Positions 1-9,309 of a stretch of DNA of 57,400 nucleotides are shown in pieces. The stretch covers positions 1 through 57,400 of the forward strand of contig JAYPEK010000025.1 of assembly GCA_038125725.1 (NCBI GenBank), written 5' to 3'. How positions within the stretch are numbered: position 1 is the stretch's first letter; each line of letters opens with the position of its first letter. Origin of the DNA: TMED8 sp038125725 (GTDB lineage: Bacteria > Pseudomonadota > Alphaproteobacteria > Rhodospirillales > Casp-alpha2). The translations under genes and the position numbers were made by a program. The notes under the pieces were generated by a model, which was not told the origin of the DNA, made no database searches, and worked only from the letters and a program-made list of their open reading frames with translations.

Positions 1-2989
1 GCCCGATGCGGGCTGCCGCCACCGGATCGAGGCTCGCGAGCCGCTGGTGCAGGGCGGGCCAGCCGTCGCGGGCGGCTTCTTCTTCGAGCCGTCGGCGGAC
101 CTGCGGATCGGCCGGCGGCAGGTCGTCCGACGGCGCCGCCGCGACCTGGGCTGGCGCGGGTCTCGCCGGCGCGCTCGGTTGCGCCGTGGTGGGCACCGGC
201 GTCTTGACCACGCCCAAGACCATCGGCTCGCCGGTGTCGGTCGACATTTCCACGGTCGTCGTCCAGGCGTTGCCGGCATCTGAAGGCATCGGGCCGGTCG
301 GGGGCGGCAGCGGTGTTTCGGTGGTCGCCGTCGGTGCGGGGCCGAGAGGCAGGGACGGCGTTCCCGCCGCCGGCTGTGAGGGCGCAACGGGACGCAGTAC
401 CGGCGCCGACACAGCCGGCTTGGTTTTCGGTTCCTGGATGTCCACTTCGGCCGCCCAGCCGCGCTCGGCGATTTTCTCGTCGGTGAACAGCCTAGACAGG
501 TGCTGCATGAAACCGGGTGCCATTTTGCCCGCAGTTTGGCCGGGCTGCGGCTCGTTGGTCGCTTCGATCGCTTCCTTGGCCAGTGGCGGCGGATCGGCCA
601 GCGCCTGCTTCGGCGGACCTTCGTCCGGGGCCTTGGCGTAGGCCCGCTGGCGCGCCTGCTGGGCCTGGCGTTCGGCGTCGGCCATGGCGGCTTCGTCCTT
701 GCGGGATTCAGCCTTCTTGAAGAACTGCACCAGCTTGCCAAGCGCCGACGTGTCCTCCTCGGCCGGCTGAGCCGGCGCCATGGCCGGCATCGGTTCGCTC
801 ATCGGCTGTGCCGTTTGCGTGCGCGGCATCTGTGGCTTCGGCATGGAAGCGGGCTGTTGCGGCGCGCGGGCGATCAGTTGCGGCGTCGCGCTCGGCGCTG
901 CCGGCTGCGCCGTGGGCGCTGGCTGCTCGTCGGCGTAGCTTTCACGCCGGATCCGCTCGAGCCGGTCGATGAACCGGTCGCTCGGCGTCGAACGCTGGGT
1001 CAGCGGCCGCGTCGGCAGCATGCTCGGCGGCGCCTTGGCCTGGCCGCGCGGTTGTGCCGGCTGGACGCCGGTGATCATGAAATCCGTGACCTTGTCGTCG
1101 AGCAGCGGCACCGGCTGGCGTTGCGGCGACCCAAGCGGCACCTCGCGGCTGAGCGCTTCATTGAGGCGGCGAAGCCGTTCCGCGGTGGACATGAATCGCG
1201 GCTTGCCGCGCGCCGACGGCACCTCGGCGGTGGACACCGGTGCTTTCGGCTGCGCCTTCGGCGCCATCGGTTCGACGGCCTCGGAGGGGAGGTCGTCGGC
1301 CAGCGTTTTATCGGGCAATTCCGGCCCCGGCGCGTCATCCAGGTTCGGTACTCTGGTCTGGCCCGGCTTGGCCAACGGTTCCAGGACCTCCAGCGTTTCC
1401 GGCGGCTCGCCGGCGCGGGCCGGTCCAGTGTCTTCCTTGACGTCGCCGAGCAGGCTTTCCAGGCTTGGCTCGCCATCGTCGATCTTTACCACCTTCGGCA
1501 GTTCCGGTTCCGTTGGGATCGTCGCCGGCGCCTCGGTGATTTCCACGGCGGGCAGGCCGAACTCGTCTTCCTTGGGTTTCTCCGCGACCATCTCGCCCAG
1601 CCTGTCGAGGGTTCGGGTCGTTGTTGAATCTGCTGACGGCTTGGCGGGCTCGGGCGTCACCTTGGGGGCGGGAACACTGCGCCGGACGGCAGGGAGCTCG
1701 GGTTCCAGGCGCCGAACCGTGGGCATTTCGCCGTCCTTGGCAACGGGTTCCGACGTCAGATCTGTCAGTTCCTTCAACTCATCCAGGTCGGCTTCGTTTT
1801 CGATGCCGCCTTTTCTCGGCGCGCCCTCGGCGATCTCTTCCGGCGCCGGCAGGGTATCGGGCACGGCGGTGGCGCCGGGGGCGGGAGCGGGCGCCGGGGC
1901 GAGGCCCATGGCGCGCTCCAATTCCGCTGCCAGCTCGGCGTCGGCGTTGGCGGCTTTCTTCGCTGTCGCTGCCGACGCACCCGGTGCGGCCGCCGCGCGC
2001 GGTTGCGCGGCGGCGACGGCGCGCGGGCGCGATGCTGCCGGTTGGCCGTCGGCGCCATCGGGTTTGACGAGGTTCAGCAGGTTCTGGAAGAACTCTCCCA
2101 CCGGGCCGAGCGGCTGGCCGGCGGCGGCTGGTGGCTTGGCGGCTGCCCGTTCCGCCTGAGGGGCGGGTTGCAGCAAGGCTTCCGCGCCTGGATCGGTCAG
2201 TTGCTCGAGGCTGGGTTCGGAAATCGCTTCCGTGCCGGGCGGCAGATCACCGGGGGCGGCCGGCAGCTCCGCCAGCGGATCGCCGGCAATCTCGGTCAGC
2301 TTCTCGCCCTCCGCCGCCGGCAGTTCGGCGTCGACCGCGCCGCGACCCGGCGTTTCGGCGACCGTTACCGCGTCGGGCAGCGGTGGCGCGGGCTTACGCG
2401 GTGGCAGTTCGAACCGGCGCGTCGTTGGTTTGTAGCCGGGTTTCGGTTTCAGCGGTGGCGGCGTCAGGCCGCGTGCGCCATCCAGTGCCGCCGCCACACT
2501 CGGCTGGGCTTCGCTTGCGGCGGGTTCGGGTTTTTCCGGCGGCGCGGTGAAGCGGCGCGGTACAGGTGTCCGCGTGGTCGCCGCGGCAGGGCTCGTCGTC
2601 TGCGGTGCCAACTGGCGGGGTGCCGGTGCGGCCGGTTTCGGGGCCGCCCGCTTGGCCGTCGGGGTGCGTTGCGACAGCAGGAAGTGCGCGATGATGAAAT
2701 GGCCGCGGTCGACGGCCAGGTCGGCGGCGGTCTTGCCGTCGGCGTTCTTGGCGCCGACGTCGGCGCCGGCGGCAAGCGCGCGCTTGACGCCCGGCATGTC
2801 GTTGACGGCGACGGCGTTGAACAGATCGGCGGTGGCGCCGCTCAGGGGCTGGCCATCGGTGGTGCGGGCATGGGCTGGCGGCGCGTGCACGGCGGCGAAA
2901 ATCAGCGCCAGGAAAAGCCCGAGCGCGAGCCCCCGCCAATGGGCGGGCAACCTGAGACGGGCCGCTCGGCGCGGCCGGCTGGCGAACAT
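1..2989 (-). CDS. Large proline/alanine-rich ankyrin-repeat protein, 5' part only (runs off left edge)
   Basis: The minus strand is open from 2989 to the window edge with no stop, giving at least 996 residues. The N-terminus has a basic stretch and a hydrophobic segment (about residues 19-40, including LGLFLALIFAAV) ending in AHA, which suggests a signal peptide or membrane anchor. Residues about 50-95 resemble an ankyrin unit (AAGADVGAKNADGKTAADLA). The rest is low-complexity Pro/Ala/Glu-rich sequence, typical of a disordered linker or scaffold. I place the start at the ATG at 2989. A TTG at 3001 has a better-placed AAGGA and is an alternative. Several long plus-strand frames over this region are shadows of its biased composition. 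Function is unknown; an envelope-associated scaffold is a guess. The gene is divergent from the aldo/keto reductase. Confidence 0.75.
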   Translation of the reverse strand, partial: MFASRPRRAARLRLPAHWRGLALGLFLALIFAAVHAPPAHARTTDGQPLSGATADLFNAVAVNDMPGVKRALAAGADVGAKNADGKTAADLAVDRGHFIIAHFLLSQRTPTAKRAAPKPAAPAPRQLAPQTTSPAAATTRTPVPRRFTAPPEKPEPAASEAQPSVAAALDGARGLTPPPLKPKPGYKPTTRRFELPPRKPAPPLPDAVTVAETPGRGAVDAELPAAEGEKLTEIAGDPLAELPAAPGDLPPGTEAISEPSLEQLTDPGAEALLQPAPQAERAAAKPPAAAGQPLGPVGEFFQNLLNLVKPDGADGQPAASRPRAVAAAQPRAAAAPGASAATAKKAANADAELAAELERAMGLAPAPAPAPGATAVPDTLPAPEEIAEGAPRKGGIENEADLDELKELTDLTSEPVAKDGEMPTVRRLEPELPAVRRSVPAPKVTPEPAKPSADSTTTRTLDRLGEMVAEKPKEDEFGLPAVEITEAPATIPTEPELPKVVKIDDGEPSLESLLGDVKEDTGPARAGEPPETLEVLEPLAKPGQTRVPNLDDAPGPELPDKTLADDLPSEAVEPMAPKAQPKAPVSTAEVPSARGKPRFMSTAERLRRLNEALSREVPLGSPQRQPVPLLDDKVTDFMITGVQPAQPRGQAKAPPSMLPTRPLTQRSTPSDRFIDRLERIRRESYADEQPAPTAQPAAPSATPQLIARAPQQPASMPKPQMPRTQTAQPMSEPMPAMAPAQPAEEDTSALGKLVQFFKKAESRKDEAAMADAERQAQQARQRAYAKAPDEGPPKQALADPPPLAKEAIEATNEPQPGQTAGKMAPGFMQHLSRLFTDEKIAERGWAAEVDIQEPKTKPAVSAPVLRPVAPSQPAAGTPSLPLGPAPTATTETPLPPPTGPMPSDAGNAWTTTVEMSTDTGEPMVLGVVKTPVPTTAQPSAPARPAPAQVAAAPSDDLPPADPQVRRRLEEEAARDGWPALHQRLASLDPVAAARIG

Positions 2990-3065
2990 GGCGAAGCTCA
3001 ATTCAATCCTTGGATCAAACCCATGAAACCAATCGTCATTTTACGTCTTTTCCGATGCCCAAGAC

Positions 3066-3083
3066 AGGCGCCGCCCGGCGCCT
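3066..3083. other. Perfect GC-rich hairpin in the divergent intergenic region
   Basis: AGGCGCC, a GCCC loop and GGCGCCT form a perfect 7-bp stem in the 206-bp gap between the ankyrin protein and the aldo/keto reductase. No T-tract follows, so it is not a good terminator. Its role is unknown; it could be a REP-like element. Confidence 0.35.
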
Positions 3084-3195
3084 CTCCGGCTTGCGGGAAA
3101 AGGCTAACCCGGAACTGTGGCGCAATCGGGGCGAGCTGGGTTAAGCTTCGGCGGCCGGGAGCCTCGCCCGCCAGTCTCAAACGGAGTCATTTTTC

Positions 3196-4215
3196 ATGAA
3201 ATACAACAACTTAGGGAATAGCGGGCTGAAGGTATCGGAGCTCTGTCTGGGGTCGATGATGTTCGGCGGACGGGCATCGGCGGCGGTGTCGGCGAAGATC
3301 ATGGCGTCGGCGCGGGATGCCGGTATCAACTTCATCGACACCGCCGACGTCTACGTAAAGGGCGAACCGGAGCGAATCGTCGGCAAGTTCATCCGCCGCC
3401 AGCGCCACGATTGGGTCGTGGCGACCAAGGGCGGCAACGCCACCGGCCCCGGCCCGAACGACCGCGGGCTCGGGCGCAAGCACCTGGTTCAGGCTATCGA
3501 TGCTAGCCTCTCCAGGCTGGGTACCGATTTCATCGACATCTACTACTTCCACATCGACGACGACGAGACGCCGATGGAGGAAAGCATCGCTGCCATCGCC
3601 GATGCCGTGTGCGCGGGCAAGCTCAGGCATTGGGGCGTCAGCAACTTCCTGGGATGGCGGATCGCGCTCGCCGCGACCATCGCCGATGCGCTGGGCGCGC
3701 CGCCGCCGGTGGTCTGCCAGCCGTACTACAACGCCATGAACAGAATGCCAGAGCAGGAAATCCTTCCGGCCTGCGAGTACTTCGGGCTCGGTGTCGTGCC
3801 CTATAGCCCGCTGGCTCGCGGCGTGTTGACCGGGAAATACGGCAAATCCCTGAAGGCGCCGGTGAAGGGCACCCGGGCGGCGGCCAAGGATGCGCGCATG
3901 ATGGAGACCGAATGGCGCCAGGAGAACCTGGACATGGCGCAGATCATCCGCAGGCACGCGGAGGCGCGCGGCATGACCGCCGGCCAGTTCGCGCTCAATT
4001 GGGAGCGCAACAACACGCTGGTCACGTCCGTCCTGGCCGGGCCCAGGACGCTCGGCCAATGGAAGGATTACCTGGGCGCGTTGAAGCATGAGTTCTCCGC
4101 CGAGGACGAGGCGCTGATCGACAGCTTGGTGCCGGCCGGACATCCCTCGACACCCGGATATTCGGACCCGAAATATCCTTTCACTGGCCGTCAGCCCTGG
4201 ACCGGCGTAGAGTGA
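3196..4215 (+). CDS. Aldo/keto reductase
   Basis: This 339-residue protein is a cytosolic NADPH-dependent carbonyl reductase of the AKR superfamily, in the branch resembling YajO/Tas-type enzymes. The expected catalytic tetrad is visible as D48 (in FIDTADVY), Y53, K78 (VATKGG) and H119 (YYFHID). The C-terminal half keeps the GVVPYSPLARGVLTGKY segment typical of the family. The ATG at 3196 is preceded by CGGAG. Its stop lies 41 bp before eipA, so the two may be cotranscribed. The substrate cannot be read from the sequence. Confidence 0.9.
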   Translation: MKYNNLGNSGLKVSELCLGSMMFGGRASAAVSAKIMASARDAGINFIDTADVYVKGEPERIVGKFIRRQRHDWVVATKGGNATGPGPNDRGLGRKHLVQAIDASLSRLGTDFIDIYYFHIDDDETPMEESIAAIADAVCAGKLRHWGVSNFLGWRIALAATIADALGAPPPVVCQPYYNAMNRMPEQEILPACEYFGLGVVPYSPLARGVLTGKYGKSLKAPVKGTRAAAKDARMMETEWRQENLDMAQIIRRHAEARGMTAGQFALNWERNNTLVTSVLAGPRTLGQWKDYLGALKHEFSAEDEALIDSLVPAGHPSTPGYSDPKYPFTGRQPWTGVE

Positions 4216-4256
4216 ACAGGCTACGGGAGAGGGTGGACCGGAAAAGGAAAACGAAC

Positions 4257-4829
4257 ATGCTTTTCACATCGCGCACCCGGATGGCGTGGGCCGCCGTGGC
4301 TATGATGGCCGGGCTGTTGATGGGGCAGGCGAATGCCTTCGCCGCCGACACCTACACCGTTGAAGAGATCACCGCCAAGGCCAAGGGGTTCTTCGGCGAT
4401 ACCACCGAGGGCCTGGCCAAGGCCATCGAAAAGGCCTTTAAGGATCACGGTCAGCCGAACGGCTATATTGAGGGCGAAGAAGTTTCCGGCGCCATTGGCG
4501 TCGGCTTGCGTTACGGCAACGGCACCCTCAATCGCAAATGGGCCGGGCCGCGCAAGGTCTATTGGCAGGGCCCGTCCATCGGCTGGGATTTCGGCGGCAA
4601 TGCATCGAAGGTGTTCACGCTGATCTACAAGCTGAAAAGCGACGATCAACTGTTCCAGCGCTATCCCGGCGTTGACGGCAGTGTCTATCTGGCGGCCGGC
4701 TTTGGGGTCAGCTACCAGCAGTCGGGCGATGTGGTGCTGGCGCCGATTCGCACCGGCGTCGGGCTCCGTGCCGGCGCCAATGCGGGCTACCTGCACTACA
4801 ATACCGAGCATTCCTGGCTGCCGTTCTGA
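4257..4829 (+). CDS. eipA: EipA/DUF1134 family envelope integrity protein
   Basis: This 190-residue periplasmic protein belongs to the alphaproteobacterial DUF1134 family, whose Brucella member EipA supports envelope integrity. An N-terminal signal peptide ends near ANAFAAD. The diagnostic core follows: GYIEGEEVSGAIGVGLRYG, KVYWQGPSIGWDFGG, and a closing VLAPIRTGVGLRAG...GYL. The frame is open from 4212, overlapping the reductase stop, but the ATG at 4257 has an AAAAGGAAA ribosome-binding site and begins the signal peptide, so I prefer it. The molecular activity of the family is not established. Confidence 0.88.
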   Translation: MLFTSRTRMAWAAVAMMAGLLMGQANAFAADTYTVEEITAKAKGFFGDTTEGLAKAIEKAFKDHGQPNGYIEGEEVSGAIGVGLRYGNGTLNRKWAGPRKVYWQGPSIGWDFGGNASKVFTLIYKLKSDDQLFQRYPGVDGSVYLAAGFGVSYQQSGDVVLAPIRTGVGLRAGANAGYLHYNTEHSWLPF

Positions 4830-4883
4830 CCTGAATTGCCTGGAATCCGGCCGTCACGGTAATTTCATCGAAATACCGGCCGA

Positions 4884-4933
4884 TTGTTGTTGCAGCGCAC
4901 AAAAATCGTCTTAGATTTATATTGCAGTGCAGC
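4884..4933 (+). promoter_or_regulatory. Promoter region with two TTGCA/TGCA-rich motifs (PhaR-like boxes)
   Basis: The 146-bp gap before the acetyl-CoA synthetase holds TTGTTGCAGCGCACAA (4887-4902) and TTGCAGTGCAGC (4922-4933). These resemble the TGC/GCA-rich sites bound by PhaR, the polyhydroxybutyrate regulator. An AT-rich TTAGATTTATAT (4911-4922) between them could supply a -10 element. The assignment is by motif similarity only. Confidence 0.35.
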
Positions 4934-4975
4934 GAAAGCGTGGCCGCTCCCGGCGCGTGAACCGGAGTTCCGCTG

Positions 4976-7663
4976 ATGACGGTCCGCAATCTGGAAAAAC
5001 TCTTTCGGCCGCAGTCGGTGGCGGTGATCGGCGCCACCAACCGCCCGGGCGCTATCGGCAATATCGTCATGCACAACATTCTGCAGGGCGATTTCCAGGG
5101 TCCGGTGCTGCCGGTCAATCCCAAGTACGAGGCCGTCGCCGGCGTGCTTGCCTATCCCGACGTGGCGAGCCTGCCCAAGGCGCCCGACCTCGCGGTCATT
5201 TGCACTCCATCGGAGCCGATTCCGGGCCTGGTTGCCGAACTCGGTGCCGCCGGCACCCGTGCGGCCATCGTTCTTTCCAATGGGTTGGAAAGCACCGAGG
5301 CGCCCGGCGGCGGGACCTTGCAGGACGCCATGCTGCAGGCAGCCAAGCCTTATCTGATGCGCATTCTCGGGCCCAATTGCCTGGGCTTGCTGGCGCCGCA
5401 GGTCGGCCTCAATGCGTCCTTCGCGCACCTGCCGGCGCTCACCGGCGGCATTGCCTTCGTCTCGCAGTCAGGCGCGTTGTGCACGGCGGTGCTGGATTGG
5501 GCGCATCTGCACGATGTCGGGTTTTCTTATTTCGTCTCGCTCGGAAACGCCAGCGATGTGGATTTCGGCGACGTCGTGGATTTTCTTGCCAACGACCCGA
5601 AAACCAAGGCGATCCTGCTCTACATCGAAGCGGTGACCGACGGGCGCAAATTCATGTCCGCCTGCCGCGCCGCGGCGCGCAACAAGCCGGTGCTGGTGAT
5701 CAAGGCCGGCATGGTCGACGAAAGCGCCAAGGCGGCCGCGACCCATACCGGCGCGCTCGCCGGCAGCGATCAGGTCTATGATGCCGCCTTCCGGCGCGCC
5801 GGCCTGCTCCGGGTGTACGATATCGACGAATTGTTCGCCGCGGTGGAAACCCTGGCGCGCGCCAAGCCGGTGAAGGGCGAGCGGCTGGGAATCCTGACCA
5901 ACGGCGGCGGCATCGGGGTGATGGCGATGGATTCGCTGATCCTCAACGGCGGCGTGCCGGCGAAGCTCGAGGACGAGACCGTTGCCGAACTGGATGCGGT
6001 GCTGCCGGCGGCTTGGTCGCACGCCAACCCGGTCGACATCATCGGCGATGCGCCCGGCTCGCGATATGCCGATTCGACCCGCATCCTGGCCAAGGCCAAG
6101 GAGTGCGACGCGGTGCTTGTCATGCATGCTCCGACGGCCACCGCCGACAGCGTCGAGGCGGCGCGGGCCGTCGTCCAGGTGGCGAAGGAGACCAAGACCA
6201 ACCTGCTGACCAGCTGGGTCGGCGGCAAGGCCGTCGCACCGGCGCGGCAATTGTTCCACGAAGCGGCGATCCCGACCTACGATTCGCCCGGCCAGGCGGT
6301 GCAGGCCTTCATGCACGTGGTCAACTACCGGCGCAGCCAGGAAATGCTGATGGAAACGCCGCCGTCGGCGCCGGAAGGCTTCACCCGCGCCACCGATACC
6401 GCCAGGCTGGTGATTGAATCGCGTCTCGCCAGCAACGCCGACATGCTGAGCGAGCCGGAAGCCAAGGCGGTGCTGGCGGCCTACGGCATCCCGACGGTGC
6501 AAACCCATATCGTGCGCACGCCCGAGGAAGCGGCCGAGAAGGCCGAACTGATGGGTTTTCCGGTGGCGCTGAAGATCGTTTCCGACGACATCGTGCACAA
6601 GTCCGACGTGGGCGGCGTCAACCTGTTCCTGGAGACGCCGAAGGGCGTCGTCGCCGCCGGCGAGCATATGCTGGAAACCATTTCCAAGCGCCTGCCGGAT
6701 GCCAAGGTGCAGGGCTTTTCGGTGCAGGAAATGGCCAACCGGCCGGGCGCGCACGAGGTGTTCCTGGGCGTCAACAACGATCCCGTGTTCGGCCCGGTGA
6801 TCGTCTTCGGCCACGGCGGCACCGCTATCGAAATCATCGACGACAGTGCCATCGCGCTGCCGCCGCTGAACATGAAACTGGCGCGCGACCTGATCGAGCG
6901 CACCCGTGTCTACCGCCTTTTGCAGGGCTACCGCAACCGGCCGGCGGCGGATATCGACCGGCTCTGTCTGGCACTGGTGCAGTTGTCGCAGTTGGTGGTC
7001 GATATCCCGGAAATCGTCGCCATCGACGTCAACCCGCTGTTGGTCGACGAGACCGGCGTGCTGGCGCTTGATGCACGCATTCAGGTGGCGCGCGCCAAGC
7101 AGAACGGTGCCCGGCGCCTCGCCATCCGGCCCTATCCGGAACAATTGGAAGAGACCGTCACCGCCAAGAACGGCGAAAAGCTTCTGGTCCGCCCGATCCG
7201 CCCCGAAGACGAGCCCGAGCACTACGCCTTTCTGTCGAAGCTGACGCCGGAAGACATTCGTTTCCGTTTCTTCGGCCAGGTCGGCGTGCTTCCCCACACG
7301 CAGATGGCACGCCTGACGCAGATCGATTTCGACCGCGAGATGGCCTTCATCGCGTCGCGCCAGAATGCCGACGGCAAACGCGAGACCGTCGGCGTGGTCC
7401 GGACCGTCACCGATCCCAATAACGAACGCTGCGAATTCGCCATCGTCGTGCGTTCGGACCTGAAGGGGCAGGGGATCGGCCGCATGCTGCTGGAAAAGAT
7501 GATCCGCTACTGCCGCCAGCGCGGTACCCGCACCATGATCGGTGAAATCCTGCGTGACAACCGCGCCATGCTGGGGCTTGCCGACCGGCTCGGCTTCCGC
7601 CGGCTTTCGGCGGACGGCGAAAGCGCCGTGCCGGTCGAACTGGATCTGGCCACCGCGGCCTGA
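4976..7663 (+). CDS. Acetate-CoA ligase (ADP-forming)-like protein with C-terminal GNAT acetyltransferase (PatZ-like)
   Basis: This 895-residue fusion has the architecture of protein lysine acetyltransferase PatZ (YfiQ/Pka). It begins with a CoA-binding Rossmann domain (VAVIGATNRPGAIGN, residues 15-30) and a succinyl-CoA-ligase-like domain. H257 (THTGALAGS) sits at the position of the phosphorylated histidine of ADP-forming acyl-CoA synthetases. An ATP-grasp domain spans roughly residues 470-710. The C-terminal GNAT domain carries the acetyl-CoA loop QGIGRMLLEK. Bacterial homologues acetylate lysines, for example on acetyl-CoA synthetase, to tune acetate metabolism. Because H257 is present, residual ligase activity is possible. 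The ATG at 4976 has GGAG upstream. Its stop abuts the convergent histidine kinase stop. Confidence 0.9.
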   Translation: MTVRNLEKLFRPQSVAVIGATNRPGAIGNIVMHNILQGDFQGPVLPVNPKYEAVAGVLAYPDVASLPKAPDLAVICTPSEPIPGLVAELGAAGTRAAIVLSNGLESTEAPGGGTLQDAMLQAAKPYLMRILGPNCLGLLAPQVGLNASFAHLPALTGGIAFVSQSGALCTAVLDWAHLHDVGFSYFVSLGNASDVDFGDVVDFLANDPKTKAILLYIEAVTDGRKFMSACRAAARNKPVLVIKAGMVDESAKAAATHTGALAGSDQVYDAAFRRAGLLRVYDIDELFAAVETLARAKPVKGERLGILTNGGGIGVMAMDSLILNGGVPAKLEDETVAELDAVLPAAWSHANPVDIIGDAPGSRYADSTRILAKAKECDAVLVMHAPTATADSVEAARAVVQVAKETKTNLLTSWVGGKAVAPARQLFHEAAIPTYDSPGQAVQAFMHVVNYRRSQEMLMETPPSAPEGFTRATDTARLVIESRLASNADMLSEPEAKAVLAAYGIPTVQTHIVRTPEEAAEKAELMGFPVALKIVSDDIVHKSDVGGVNLFLETPKGVVAAGEHMLETISKRLPDAKVQGFSVQEMANRPGAHEVFLGVNNDPVFGPVIVFGHGGTAIEIIDDSAIALPPLNMKLARDLIERTRVYRLLQGYRNRPAADIDRLCLALVQLSQLVVDIPEIVAIDVNPLLVDETGVLALDARIQVARAKQNGARRLAIRPYPEQLEETVTAKNGEKLLVRPIRPEDEPEHYAFLSKLTPEDIRFRFFGQVGVLPHTQMARLTQIDFDREMAFIASRQNADGKRETVGVVRTVTDPNNERCEFAIVVRSDLKGQGIGRMLLEKMIRYCRQRGTRTMIGEILRDNRAMLGLADRLGFRRLSADGESAVPVELDLATAA

Positions 7664-9178
7664 TCAGGCGCGCGGCAACTCCACCCAAAAGGTACTGCCG
7701 ACACCGGGCTCGCTCTCGAAGCCGATGGCGCCGTCCATCTTGTCGACCAAAAGCTTGCTGACGTAGAGGCCGATGCCGGTGCCGTCGCTGGCAATGCCGG
7801 AATCGGCGCGAATCTGGTGAAACATCTCGAATACCCGGCCCTGTTCCTTTTCCGGAATCCCTTGTCCGGTATCGACGACGGAGATGCGCAGCCGGCCGTG
7901 ATCGGCCGGCGCGCCCTCGATGGTGACGCGGCCGCCTGGTTTGTTGAAGCGGATGGCGTTGGAGACCAGGTTCAGAACCACCTGCTTCAAGCGCACTTCA
8001 TCGGCCAGCACGCTTGCCGGAGCAAGTGACTCCAGGTTGTTGACGATTTCGATGCCGTGCTTGTCGCGCAGCGGATCGGCCATGGCCAGGCATTCACGGA
8101 TGGTATCGGCCGCGTCGATCTCGGCGATGCTCAATTGCACCTGGTTGGCTTCGATCTTGGAGAGATCGAGGATCTCGTTGATCAATTCCAACAGGTGATT
8201 GGCGCCGCCGAGCACGAGGTCGACGTACTCCACCTGCGTGTCGGTCAGGCGGTGGTCGGGATCCAGCTTGACCATCTGCGAGAAGCCGATGATGGCGTTC
8301 AGGGGGGTGCGCAACTCATGGCACATGGAGGCCAGGAACTCAGACTTGGCGCGGCTCGCCAGTTCCGCGTCTTCTTTCGCCTGCATGAGTTCGTTCTCGG
8401 CCTTCTTGCGCTCGGTAACGTCGTTGGCGGTCCATAGCACCAACTCGCGGCCGCCCAAATTGATGGTTTCCGTCGAGATGGCGCAGTCGACGACGTTGCC
8501 GTTCTGGCCCCGCAACTGCGCCGACACATTGCGCGCGCCGCCGTGATCGGCATGTTCCTTGAGAATACGATCGCGGTCGCCGGGGTTGGGCCAGATGTCC
8601 ATTTCGAAACCGGTCTTGCCGATCACCTTTTCGCGGGTGAAACCCAGCTTGTCGAGCCACGCCTGATTGACGTCGAAATGCCGGCCGGTGGCGGGATCGG
8701 AGAGCGCGATCAGGCCGGGGTTGGAATTGAAGATGCCGTGGAAGAGTTCGCGCGATCGGCGCAGTTCCTCTTCGGTGCGGTTGCGCTCGGTGATATCGAA
8801 CAGCGCGCCGACGATCCCCGACACGCCGTCTTCCTCAGCGTGGAACACGGCCTTGTGGAAGGTAACGTCATGGACCGAGCCGTCGGCGAAGGTGACCTGG
8901 GCATCGTATATTTGTTTGCCGCCGCGTTCGAACAATGCCTTGTCGGCCTCGTGGTAGACGGCGGCCAGGCTTTCGTCCCACAATTCGAACACGCCCTTGC
9001 CGACGATCTCTTCGCACTTGCGGCCGACGAATTTCTCGAAGGCGGTGTTGCAGCCCAGGTATTTGCCGTCGCCGTCCTTGAAGAACACCGGCACGGGCAT
9101 GGCGTCCATCAGGGCTTGAATGACGGTCGGTTCACGGACGCTCCTGTTCGCGTCCTTGTCTTCGGCCTTACCGTTCAT
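7664..9178 (-). CDS. PAS-domain sensor histidine kinase
   Basis: This 504-residue protein has two PAS domains (about residues 18-130 and 140-258), a HisKA dimerisation domain with the phospho-accepting H287 (CHELRTPLN), and a HATPase domain. The HATPase shows N407 in the N box, DTGQG (436-440) as G1 and GTGIGL (466-471) as G2. No membrane segment is visible, so it is probably a soluble sensor of a cytoplasmic signal such as redox state or a ligand. No receiver domain is fused and no response regulator lies in the window, so it is an orphan kinase. It is divergent from the ATP-grasp/Anbu operon, and the intergenic region carries a perfect inverted repeat that may coordinate both. Confidence 0.9.
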   Translation of the reverse strand: MNGKAEDKDANRSVREPTVIQALMDAMPVPVFFKDGDGKYLGCNTAFEKFVGRKCEEIVGKGVFELWDESLAAVYHEADKALFERGGKQIYDAQVTFADGSVHDVTFHKAVFHAEEDGVSGIVGALFDITERNRTEEELRRSRELFHGIFNSNPGLIALSDPATGRHFDVNQAWLDKLGFTREKVIGKTGFEMDIWPNPGDRDRILKEHADHGGARNVSAQLRGQNGNVVDCAISTETINLGGRELVLWTANDVTERKKAENELMQAKEDAELASRAKSEFLASMCHELRTPLNAIIGFSQMVKLDPDHRLTDTQVEYVDLVLGGANHLLELINEILDLSKIEANQVQLSIAEIDAADTIRECLAMADPLRDKHGIEIVNNLESLAPASVLADEVRLKQVVLNLVSNAIRFNKPGGRVTIEGAPADHGRLRISVVDTGQGIPEKEQGRVFEMFHQIRADSGIASDGTGIGLYVSKLLVDKMDGAIGFESEPGVGSTFWVELPRA

Positions 9179-9242
9179 GGCTTTTTGTGTATTTCCACCC
9201 CAAGAATGTTGAATGAAGCTATTCCATCGGCGGCGATCTTTC

Positions 9243-9303
9243 CATACGCAAAATCCCCATCGCTTCGGTCTTTGTTTGCGTATGCGGAAGCATTGGATAG
9301 AAT
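9243..9303 (+). promoter_or_regulatory. Divergent promoter with perfect 10-bp inverted repeat upstream of the Anbu operon
   Basis: CATACGCAAA (9243-9252) and TTTGCGTATG (9275-9284) are exact reverse complements whose centres lie 32 bp apart, about three helical turns. The right arm overlaps a possible -35 (TTGCGT, 9276-9281) for the -10-like TAGAAT (9298-9303). That places a start point near the ATG at 9310. The left arm read on the minus strand is similarly placed for the kinase. It is a candidate regulator site; the binding protein is unknown. Confidence 0.5.
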
Positions 9304-9309
9304 TTCCCT

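Noticed and set aside
500..3199. Overlapping long plus-strand frames at the left end
   Set aside because: The minus strand is open through the whole region, with a signal-like start and an ankyrin unit; the plus frames are Arg/Gly/Leu-rich shadows.
5468..7297. A 609-codon minus-strand open frame
   Set aside because: It lies antisense to the PatZ-like gene with antisense-type composition.
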